Positions 1 to 5,788 of a stretch of 35,531 bases of DNA are shown here, in pieces (positions within the stretch are counted from its first letter, which is position 1; each line of letters begins with the position of its first letter). Location of the stretch: the NCBI GenBank assembly GCA_900547595.1, contig URHE01000010.1, positions 1 through 35,531 of the forward strand. The letters are read 5' to 3'. A program made the translations under genes and the position numbers. The notes under the pieces were generated by a model. The model searched no databases. It was not told the origin of the DNA and worked only from the letters and a program-made list of their open reading frames with translations. This DNA comes from an uncultured Desulfovibrio sp. (GTDB lineage: Bacteria; Desulfobacterota; Desulfovibrionia; Desulfovibrionales; Desulfovibrionaceae).

Positions 1-129
1 GCCCGTTCGAGCGAAGCGAGGTACGGGCATCGTCCGCAACGCGTCAGGCCAGCGCGGAAAAGGCTGTTTTTGACGGAGAATCGCGGCATACTCCACCCGC
101 CACCCGCCATGGCCCAACTCCCGCTACCG

Positions 130-1785
130 CTAATACCCCGCGGCCAGACCGTCCCCGCGCGGATCCGCCGCGCCCTGAAGCGTGCCGTTTTCGGCATCCA
201 CCAGAATGGCGCCCGCATGGCCCATGGTTTCCGACCAGGGTTCCACCACCTCGATGTCATGCCCGCGGGCGGTCAGGTCGGCGATGATGGCGTCGGGTAT
301 CCTGCCTTCCAGCCGCACCTTGCCGCTGACGCTGCCCCAGGTCCTGCCGAAGAGCCAGCGGGGCGCGGCCACGGCCTCCTGCGGCGGCATGCCGTAATCC
401 ACGATGCGCGTCACCAGGGCGGACTGGGTCTGCGGCTGGCCTTCGCCGCCCATGGTGCCGTAGACGAGGAAGGGCCTGCCCTCCCGGAGGAGCATGGCCG
501 GGTTGAGCGTGTGAAAGGTGCGCTTGCCCGGTTCCAGACGGTTCACATGGCCGGGGTCGAGGCTGAACGCGCAGCCCCGGTTCTGGAGGATGACGCCCGT
601 GCCCCGGGGGATGATGCCCGACCCGAAGGGATGATAAATGCTCTGGATCAGGGAGACGGCATTGCCGTGCCGGTCCACGGCGCCCAGCCAGACCGTGTCG
701 CCGCCATGGCGCCGTCCGTCCGGCGGGGGCGCGGCCATATCCATCCGGATGTCGGCGCGCATGGCGTCCGCATGGGCGGCTGAGAGCAGGCGCTCCACGG
801 GCGCCGGCGCGAAGTCCGGGTCCGTGATATGGCGGTCGCGGTCGCGGATGGCGCGCTTGGCCGCCTCCAGCAGCAGATGGTAATAGTCGGCGGAGCCTTC
901 CGCAATGCTCCCCAGGTCGAACCTGTCAAGGATATTGAGGATCTGGAGCGACGTCAGCCCCTGGGTATTGGGCGGCAGATTGCAGGCCGTGCAGCCGCGA
1001 TAGCCGGTGGTCAGCGGCTCCACCCAGACGGGGCGGTGGCGCAGGAAGTCCTCCCGCGTGAGCGGCGAGCCGTTGGCCGCCAGCTCTTCCGCCATGGCCG
1101 CGCCGATGGCACCCGCATAGAAGGCTTCCGCGCCGTGCGCGGCGATGGCGCGCAGGGTGGCGGCCAGGTCCGGCTGGCGCAGCAGGCTCCCGGCCCGGCG
1201 GGGGGCACCGTCCCCGGCAAAAACCGCGCGGAACCCGGAAAAGCGCTGCAGATTCTGGTATTCGGCATCCGCGGTGTCCAGACTGGCCGCCAGACATTCC
1301 TGAAGGCTCGCGCTCACGGGAAAGCCGTGCTCCGCATAGTCGATGGCATCTTCAAACAGCTGCGCCCAGGCAAGGGGCGAGCCCAGCCGCTCCCGGCTGT
1401 AGCGGAAGGCCGCGTCCCAGCCGGAGACGGCGCCCGGCACCGTCACCGCCGCGCCGTAGCCCCGTTGGGGGACAGAGGTCAGCCCGGCGGATGTGTAAAA
1501 CTCCATGTCCGCCCGGGCCCCGGCCCTGCCGCAGGCGTTCAGCCCCCTGAGCTCGCCTCCCGCCCGCGCTCCGTAGATGAGCCAGAAATTGTCGCCGCCG
1601 AGGGAACACATGTGCGGATAGACCACCGACAGCACGGCCGCCGCGCCGATGGCGGCATCAATGGCCGTGCCGCCCTGCCGGAGGAGCGCGATGCCCGCCT
1701 GCGTGGCCAGATAATGCGGCGCGGTCAGCATGGCGTGGGGAGTTATGGGATCGAGGCGCTGCGAAATGGTGGGGAGTTCGGGCAT
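130..1785 (-). CDS. gamma-glutamyltransferase family protein (YwrD-like)
   Basis: Predicted N-terminal-nucleophile hydrolase that cleaves or transfers gamma-glutamyl groups (glutathione and related substrates). The 551-residue product has the family's order: an N-terminal half with a PHMCSLGGDNFW segment (about 58-68), then the self-processing site. GGDT at 361-364 places Thr364 as the likely nucleophile opening the small subunit. The small subunit then has the HGNAVSLIQS, LNPAMLL and GTMGGEGQPQ segments. No signal peptide is visible, so it is probably cytoplasmic, as in the YwrD-like branch and unlike periplasmic Ggt. The ATG has a GGAGG six to seven bases upstream. It is transcribed divergently from the ORP-like cluster. 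Family assignment is secure; the true substrate is not readable. Confidence 0.9.
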   Translation of the reverse strand: MPELPTISQRLDPITPHAMLTAPHYLATQAGIALLRQGGTAIDAAIGAAAVLSVVYPHMCSLGGDNFWLIYGARAGGELRGLNACGRAGARADMEFYTSAGLTSVPQRGYGAAVTVPGAVSGWDAAFRYSRERLGSPLAWAQLFEDAIDYAEHGFPVSASLQECLAASLDTADAEYQNLQRFSGFRAVFAGDGAPRRAGSLLRQPDLAATLRAIAAHGAEAFYAGAIGAAMAEELAANGSPLTREDFLRHRPVWVEPLTTGYRGCTACNLPPNTQGLTSLQILNILDRFDLGSIAEGSADYYHLLLEAAKRAIRDRDRHITDPDFAPAPVERLLSAAHADAMRADIRMDMAAPPPDGRRHGGDTVWLGAVDRHGNAVSLIQSIYHPFGSGIIPRGTGVILQNRGCAFSLDPGHVNRLEPGKRTFHTLNPAMLLREGRPFLVYGTMGGEGQPQTQSALVTRIVDYGMPPQEAVAAPRWLFGRTWGSVSGKVRLEGRIPDAIIADLTARGHDIEVVEPWSETMGHAGAILVDAENGTLQGAADPRGDGLAAGY

Positions 1786-1970
1786 TGGGGCCTCCGGGCA
1801 TGGGTGCGGACGCCGCGTTTTGGGGCGCCCGGCGTTTTTCTGTTCGCTTGCGGCAGGCTACGGAAGGATGCCGCCGCTGTCGAGAAATTCCTTGGACCGG
1901 CCTGCCGGGCGCGCGCCGGGCGGCCCGCTCCTGATGCCCGGGGTGGCCGGGAGGGGCAAATTTTGACCGG

Positions 1971-1985
1971 GGGCTTGCTTTTTGC
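1971..1985 (+). promoter_or_regulatory. sigma-54 (-24/-12) promoter of the ORP-like operon
   Basis: The 15 bases GGGCTTGCTTTTTGC match the consensus TGGCACGN4TTGC at the invariant GG (1972-1973), at C1974 and G1977, and at the full TTGC (1982-1985), with exact spacing. Transcription would start near 1997, leaving a leader of about 70 bases before the ATG at 2068. The orp operons of Desulfovibrio vulgaris are known to be sigma-54 dependent, which supports the call. No activator gene is seen nearby. Confidence 0.75.
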
Positions 1986-1999
1986 GGCAGAGGTATTAT

Positions 2000-2011
2000 G
2001 CTCAAATGAGC
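2000..2011. promoter_or_regulatory. short perfect dyad at the predicted transcription start
   Basis: GCTCAAATGAGC has two perfect 5-base arms around AA. It lies roughly 3-15 bases downstream of the transcription start predicted from the sigma-54 promoter. It could be a protein-binding site or chance; nothing in the sequence identifies a binder. Confidence 0.35.
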
Positions 2012-2019
2012 GAAACAGG

Positions 2020-2049
2020 CCGGACGGATATTCCTTTTCATCCGTCCGG
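2020..2049 (+). promoter_or_regulatory. 5' leader stem-loop of the ORP-like operon
   Basis: CCGGACGGAT (2020-2029) and ATCCGTCCGG (2040-2049) form a perfect 10-bp stem with a 10-base pyrimidine-rich loop. It lies entirely inside the predicted leader, between the sigma-54 promoter and the GGGAG ribosome-binding site at 2059-2063. No U-tract follows, so it is not a classical terminator. It may stabilise the mRNA or tune translation. Confidence 0.6.
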
Positions 2050-2067
2050 GCCGCAACCGGGAGTCCC

Positions 2068-2763
2068 ATGTCCAGACCGCGATGCTGCCGTTTCATCGAG
2101 CGTGATCCCCGCGTGCGCCTGTTCAAGCCCTGCGGCGTGATCATGCGCGATCTGCCCGCGGTCGATCTGCCCGTGGACGGCCTGGAGGCCATGCGCCTTG
2201 CCGATCTGGAGGGCATGACCGCCGAACGGGGTGCGGAACTCATGGGCGTTTCCCGGCACACCTTTGGCCGTGTCCTGACGGAAGCCCGGCGGGCCGTGGC
2301 CGAAGCCCTGGTGCACGGGCACGCCCTGCGCATCGCCGCGAGCGCGAACGTGCGCTTCCGGCCGCACGACACCATTTTTTCCAGGGAGCACAAAACCATG
2401 AAAATCGCCGTCTCCAGCGAAGGCCCCGGCCTCGACGCCATGGTGGACCCGCGTTTCGGTCGGGCCGCGGGCTTTGTTCTTGTGGATTCCGAAACGCTGG
2501 ACAATACCTATCTGGACAACGGCTCCTCCCAGGTGCTGGCGCAGGGCGCGGGCATTGAGACCGCGCAGCGCGTCGCCGATGCCGGGGCGGAGGTGGTCCT
2601 CAGCGGCTATGTCGGCCCCAAGGCGTTCGAGGCGCTGAAGGCGGCGGAGATCCGGATATGCCAGAACCTCGACGGTCGCACCGTGCGCGAGGCCGTGGAG
2701 CTGTTCCGCAGTGGCGGTGTTGCCGCCGCCGACGCCCCCAACGAGGAAGGGCGCCCCCAGTAG
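2068..2763 (+). CDS. DUF134 helix-turn-helix / orange protein (NifX-type) fusion
   Basis: First gene of the ORP-like operon, 231 residues. Residues 1 to about 95 are a DUF134 domain: an MSRPRCCRFI opening, then a sigma-region-4-like helix-turn-helix around 52-76. Residues 111-231 are a complete dinitrogenase Fe-Mo-cofactor (NifX/NifB-type) domain beginning MKIAVSSEGPG, with the DPRFGRA signature, about the size of the free ORP of Desulfovibrio, which binds a Mo-Cu-S cluster. The ATG follows GGGAG at 2059-2063. No stop separates the domains, but residue 111 is Met with its own AGGGAG nine bases upstream, so a separate ORP could be made by internal initiation. Cofactor binding is inferred from family membership. 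Confidence 0.85.
   Translation: MSRPRCCRFIERDPRVRLFKPCGVIMRDLPAVDLPVDGLEAMRLADLEGMTAERGAELMGVSRHTFGRVLTEARRAVAEALVHGHALRIAASANVRFRPHDTIFSREHKTMKIAVSSEGPGLDAMVDPRFGRAAGFVLVDSETLDNTYLDNGSSQVLAQGAGIETAQRVADAGAEVVLSGYVGPKAFEALKAAEIRICQNLDGRTVREAVELFRSGGVAAADAPNEEGRPQ
2383..2400 (+). promoter_or_regulatory. internal ribosome-binding site and start for a free ORP domain
   Basis: AGGGAG at 2383-2388 lies nine bases before the in-frame ATG at 2398-2400, exactly where the NifX-type domain begins. Product from this start would be 121 residues, the usual size of stand-alone ORP. Confidence 0.5.
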
Positions 2764-2790
2764 TACTCCCAAAGCACGGAAGGAACCGCC

Positions 2791-3687
2791 ATGCGTATCG
2801 TCTTCGCCAGCGGCAAGGGCGGAGCGGGCAAGACCACGGTGACGGCCTCGCTGGCCGCGCTGTGGCCCCGCCCGGTCATCGCCGCCGACTGCGATGTGGA
2901 AGCCCCCAACCTGCATCTCTTTCTTGGGCCCGACCTGTCGGAACAGGCCGCCGTCACGCTGGACGTGCCGGTGCTGAACGCGGAAAAATGCACGGGCTGC
3001 GGGGCCTGCAAGGATATGTGCCACTATCGCGCCATCGCCCGCTTCGGCAGGAAGGTGCTCATTTTTCCCGACATGTGCCACGGCTGCGGCGGCTGTTTCG
3101 CGGTCTGCCCCGAAGGGGCGCTCGACACAGGCAAACGCGAGCTGGGCGTGCTGGAGGAGGGCACATTCTCCGCCGGAGGGGCGCGGGGCCGCTTCCTCAT
3201 GGGCCGGACGCGCATCGGCGAGGCCATGACGCCGCCCCTCCTCAGGGCGTTGCTGGCCCGGCTGGACGCCATGCAGGCGCAAAACGGCGGGGACGCCCTG
3301 GTCGACGCGCCGCCCGGCGTGAGCTGTCCGGCCATGACCGTGGCCGGACGGGCGGACATGGTGGTGCTGGTGGCGGAACCCACGCCGTTCGGCTTCCATG
3401 ATTTCAGGCTGGCCCACGCGGCGTTTGCGCGAACGGGCGCGCAACTGGCCGTGGTCATGAACCGTTCCGGCATGGAAGGCAATGAAGCCGGGGATGCGGC
3501 CCTGCGGGCCTGGTGCGCGGAACGGCGCCTTCCCCTGCTGGCCGAACTGCCCTTTGACCGCGCGGCGGCGGAACAGTATGCCGCGGGCGGCCTGATCGCC
3601 CGGACGTCCCCCCTCTGGGAGGAGCGCTGCCGCGTTCTGGCCGAAGCCCTGCCGCGTCGTGCGGAGCACGGAGGACGCCATGCGTGA
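2791..3687 (+). CDS. Mrp/MinD-like ATPase with two 4Fe-4S clusters (ORP complex)
   Basis: 298-residue P-loop NTPase of the Mrp/MinD type with an inserted bacterial ferredoxin module. The deviant Walker A GKGGAGKTT is at 8-16 and the switch-like DCDVEAPN at 33-40. Two 4Fe-4S motifs follow: Cys67/70/73/77 and Cys96/99/102/106. The DAPPG and AEPTPFG segments typical of this family come later. Relatives in Desulfovibrio (the DVU2103/DVU2104 type) belong to the ORP complex and are thought to carry or insert metal clusters. The ATG is preceded by a GGAAGGA site. It lies 27 bases after the DUF134-ORP gene and overlaps the next ATPase by 8 bases, so all are probably co-transcribed. Its exact role in the complex is not known. 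Confidence 0.9.
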   Translation: MRIVFASGKGGAGKTTVTASLAALWPRPVIAADCDVEAPNLHLFLGPDLSEQAAVTLDVPVLNAEKCTGCGACKDMCHYRAIARFGRKVLIFPDMCHGCGGCFAVCPEGALDTGKRELGVLEEGTFSAGGARGRFLMGRTRIGEAMTPPLLRALLARLDAMQAQNGGDALVDAPPGVSCPAMTVAGRADMVVLVAEPTPFGFHDFRLAHAAFARTGAQLAVVMNRSGMEGNEAGDAALRAWCAERRLPLLAELPFDRAAAEQYAAGGLIARTSPLWEERCRVLAEALPRRAEHGGRHA

Positions 3688-4600
3688 GATCGTCGTCATC
3701 AGCGGCAAGGGCGGCACGGGAAAGACCTCCGTGTGCGCGGCCCTCGCGCATCTGGCCTCCGTCGGCGCCAGGAAAACGGGGCGCGGCGCGGTCATCTGCG
3801 ATCTCGACGTGGATGCGCCGGACCTGCATCTCCTGCTTTCTCCCGTGCCCCGCCGCCGGGAAGCCTTCATTTCCGGCAACGAGGCCGTGATCGACCCCGA
3901 ACGCTGCACCCGCTGCGGCACCTGCGCCGGGCTGTGCAGATTCGGCGCCGTGCGGCATGAAGATGACGCCTTCGCCATCGATCCCCTGCGCTGCGAGGGC
4001 TGCGGCGTCTGCGTCCGCCTCTGCCCCGCCGGGGCCATCGCTTTCCCCGAGCGCGAGTGCGGGGAATGGTACATCAGCGATACCCGCTTCGGACCCATGG
4101 CGCATGCGCTGCTGAATCCGGGGCAGGAAAATTCCGGCCGCCTGGTCAGCCTGCTCAAGCAGCAGGCGCGGGAACTCGCGCGCGAAACCGCGGCGGAGAC
4201 CATTCTCTGCGACGGCTCGCCCGGGGTCGGCTGCCCGGTCATCAGTTCCCTTTCCGGCGCGACGCTGGCCGTGGCGGTGGTGGAACCCACGCCGTCAGGC
4301 GTCCACGACTTCGGGCGGGTGGCCGCATTGTGCGACCATTTCCGCATCCCTGTGACCCTGATCATCAACAAGGCCGACCTCAACCCCGCCGAAACGGCGC
4401 GCATCCGCGCCCTGGCCGCGGAAAGGGGCAGGACGGTCGCCGCCGAGCTGCCGTTCAGCCCGGATGTGATGCGGGCCATGATCGCGGGCAAGGCCCTGAC
4501 GGAAACGGAGTCCCCCCTGGCGGGGCTGCTCGCCGGAGCATGGAACATCATCGACGAGCTCGCCGCCCGGGCGGCCACCCCCGCGGCCCCCAACCTTTAA
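3680..4600 (+). CDS. second Mrp/MinD-like ATPase with two 4Fe-4S clusters
   Basis: 306-residue paralogue of the preceding ATPase. Walker A GKGGTGKTS is at 9-17 and DLDVDAPD at 41-48. Two ferredoxin motifs are at Cys76/79/82/86 and Cys105/108/111/115, followed by the SPGVGCPV and EPTPSGVHD segments. The ATG at 3680 is preferred over a GTG at 3659 because it has GGAGG about five bases upstream and starts at the conserved REIVVISGKGG beginning. It overlaps the previous stop by 8 bases, implying coupled translation. Two adjacent, non-identical copies suggest that they work as a heterodimer, which is an inference. Both are expected to be cytoplasmic partners of the ORP/NifX-type proteins on either side. 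Confidence 0.9.
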   Translation: MREIVVISGKGGTGKTSVCAALAHLASVGARKTGRGAVICDLDVDAPDLHLLLSPVPRRREAFISGNEAVIDPERCTRCGTCAGLCRFGAVRHEDDAFAIDPLRCEGCGVCVRLCPAGAIAFPERECGEWYISDTRFGPMAHALLNPGQENSGRLVSLLKQQARELARETAAETILCDGSPGVGCPVISSLSGATLAVAVVEPTPSGVHDFGRVAALCDHFRIPVTLIINKADLNPAETARIRALAAERGRTVAAELPFSPDVMRAMIAGKALTETESPLAGLLAGAWNIIDELAARAATPAAPNL

Positions 4601-4618
4601 CCTTTCGAGGATCGCGAC

Positions 4619-4993
4619 ATGAACAGGAAAATCATCGCCATTCCCTCCGCTCTGCCCGGCGGGCTCGACGCGGGCATGGGCATGCACTTCGGCCATTGCG
4701 AAATCTACACCATCGCGGAAGTGGAAGACGGCAAGATCACATCCGTCCGCACCCTGCCCCCCATTGCCCACCAGCAGGGCGGCTGCCTCGCGCCGGTGAA
4801 CTATCTGGCCGGCGAGGGCGTCAACGTGCTGCTGGCGGGCGGCATGGGCATGCGTCCGCTCATGGGCTTCAACCAGGCGGGCGTGGAAGTGTACTTTGCC
4901 GGGAACTTCCCCACCGTGGGGCAGGCCGTGCAGGCGTTCATGGAGGGCAGGCTGCCCGCGTTCACGCCCGAGCACTCCTGCGGCGGCCATTAG
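4619..4993 (+). CDS. NifX/NifB-type dinitrogenase iron-molybdenum cofactor family protein
   Basis: 124-residue single-domain protein of the NifX/ORP superfamily. It has an N-terminal strand (KIIAIPS), an MGMHFGHCEIY segment corresponding to the FGR-containing loop of relatives, a GEGVNVLLAGGMG strand-turn, and a Cys/His-rich tail ending HSCGGH that could bind metal. It starts 18 bases after the second ATPase and is probably the last gene of the main operon. Such proteins hold or ferry Fe-S or Mo-containing clusters. Its sequence differs clearly from the ORP domain at 2398-2763, so the operon encodes two different cluster-carrier folds. Function is inferred from family and context. Confidence 0.85.
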   Translation: MNRKIIAIPSALPGGLDAGMGMHFGHCEIYTIAEVEDGKITSVRTLPPIAHQQGGCLAPVNYLAGEGVNVLLAGGMGMRPLMGFNQAGVEVYFAGNFPTVGQAVQAFMEGRLPAFTPEHSCGGH

Positions 4994-5005
4994 CATTTTT
5001 TGATT

Positions 5006-5032
5006 GAAAATATCTGTACGCCAGATATTTTC
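5006..5032. repeat. 27-bp AT-rich perfect palindrome
   Basis: GAAAATATCTG (5006-5016) and CAGATATTTTC (5022-5032) are perfect 11-base arms around TACGC. It is strikingly AT-rich for this genome and starts 13 bases after the NifX-type stop. It could act as a weak terminator or as an operator for the gene at 5291. No uninterrupted U-tract follows the stem. Confidence 0.6.
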
Positions 5033-5073
5033 CTCAGGTTCCGCCGCCGCATTTCCCCGCAGAGCGGGACAAG

Positions 5074-5099
5074 CGGCGGAAACGCGTGGTTTTCCGCCG
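5074..5099. repeat. inverted repeat in the gap before the receiver-like gene
   Basis: CGGCGGAAA (5074-5082) and TTTCCGCCG (5091-5099) form a 9-bp stem with an 8-base loop. Together with the palindrome at 5006-5032 and the repeat at 5137-5224, it makes up most of the recognisable structure in the 297-base gap 4994-5290, which holds no convincing gene. Confidence 0.45.
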
Positions 5100-5136
5100 T
5101 AGTACGGCGCGGGCGTCCGCTCCCGCATCCGCCGGA

Positions 5137-5224
5137 GCGTGAACGCGGTTTCCCTGCAAAAACGCTCCGGGCAAGCCCGGCCAGGGCGCGCGGAGGTTTG
5201 GCCGCGGATTTCCCGCGTTCACGC
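5137..5224. repeat. long-range inverted repeat, 12-base arms
   Basis: GCGTGAACGCGG (5137-5148) is matched by CCGCGTTCACGC (5213-5224), with 64 bases between. A short direct repeat, CGCTCCGGGC, occurs at 5163-5172 and 5233-5242. It may fold the leader of the gene at 5291 or mark an extragenic repeat element. Confidence 0.45.
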
Positions 5225-5290
5225 CTTCGCGCCGCTCCGGGCGTTTCTCCTGCCCCAGGTGCGCCATCGAAAAATCGCTGTGAGGCCCCC

Positions 5291-5653
5291 ATGACCCCAA
5301 CCGTTCTCATCGTCACCACCGACACCGCAAAATGGCGGCCCTGCCTCCCCGTGTTCGGGGAACAGGGCGCGGACGTCACGTTCGCCGCTTCCCTGGATGC
5401 CTGCAAGGAGGCCCTACGCGTCGCTCCCCCCCGCCTGTACATCCTTGACCTCGGGCTGGAAGGCAAGGAGCTGCGCGCCGCGCTGATGCAGCTGCTCATG
5501 GTCAATGCCACGGCGCACAGCGCGGTCACCACCGACATGGAGGGAGAAGCCTTTCACGACGCCATGGAAGGGCTTGGCATCCTCACGAGCCTTCCCCCCG
5601 TTCCCGGAGAGGACGACATCCGGCATATGCTGCATCTGCTGGAAAAACTGTAG
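5291..5653 (+). CDS. degenerate response-regulator receiver-like protein
   Basis: 120-residue protein with the alternating strand/helix pattern of a CheY-like receiver: PTVLIVTTD, then RLYILDLGLEGKEL, a Thr-containing AHSAVTTD strand and a final helix. The Asp of YILDLG matches the phosphorylation site by position. The paired acidic residues after the first strand are reduced to TTD, and the conserved Lys near the end appears replaced in SLPP. It may therefore be a pseudo-receiver acting by protein contact. Start chosen at the ATG following GGCCCCC. It follows the ORP-like genes after a 297-base structured gap, so it may have its own promoter. No output domain is present. Confidence 0.7.
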   Translation: MTPTVLIVTTDTAKWRPCLPVFGEQGADVTFAASLDACKEALRVAPPRLYILDLGLEGKELRAALMQLLMVNATAHSAVTTDMEGEAFHDAMEGLGILTSLPPVPGEDDIRHMLHLLEKL

Positions 5654-5788
5654 CCATCCCGCGGAACAGCGCGTCCCGCCGACTTTGACCGAGGCGCGCG
5701 CGGCCTTTTCCTCTGGCCGGAATCAAGGGAAAATAGTTCGGGACAGACAAGAAAATCGTTTTCCGGGCAAACAATTCGCGGAGGCCCC

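Noticed and set aside
1..28. Possible stem GCCCGT/ACGGGC at the window edge
   Set aside because: The stem is only 6 bp with a large loop, lacks a T-run, and the sequence before it is not available, so it cannot be called a terminator or repeat.
829..2067. Long open frame upstream of and in phase with the DUF134-ORP gene
   Set aside because: It lies antisense to the well-supported gamma-glutamyltransferase gene and its translation is low-complexity. The real start is the ATG at 2068 with a ribosome-binding site.
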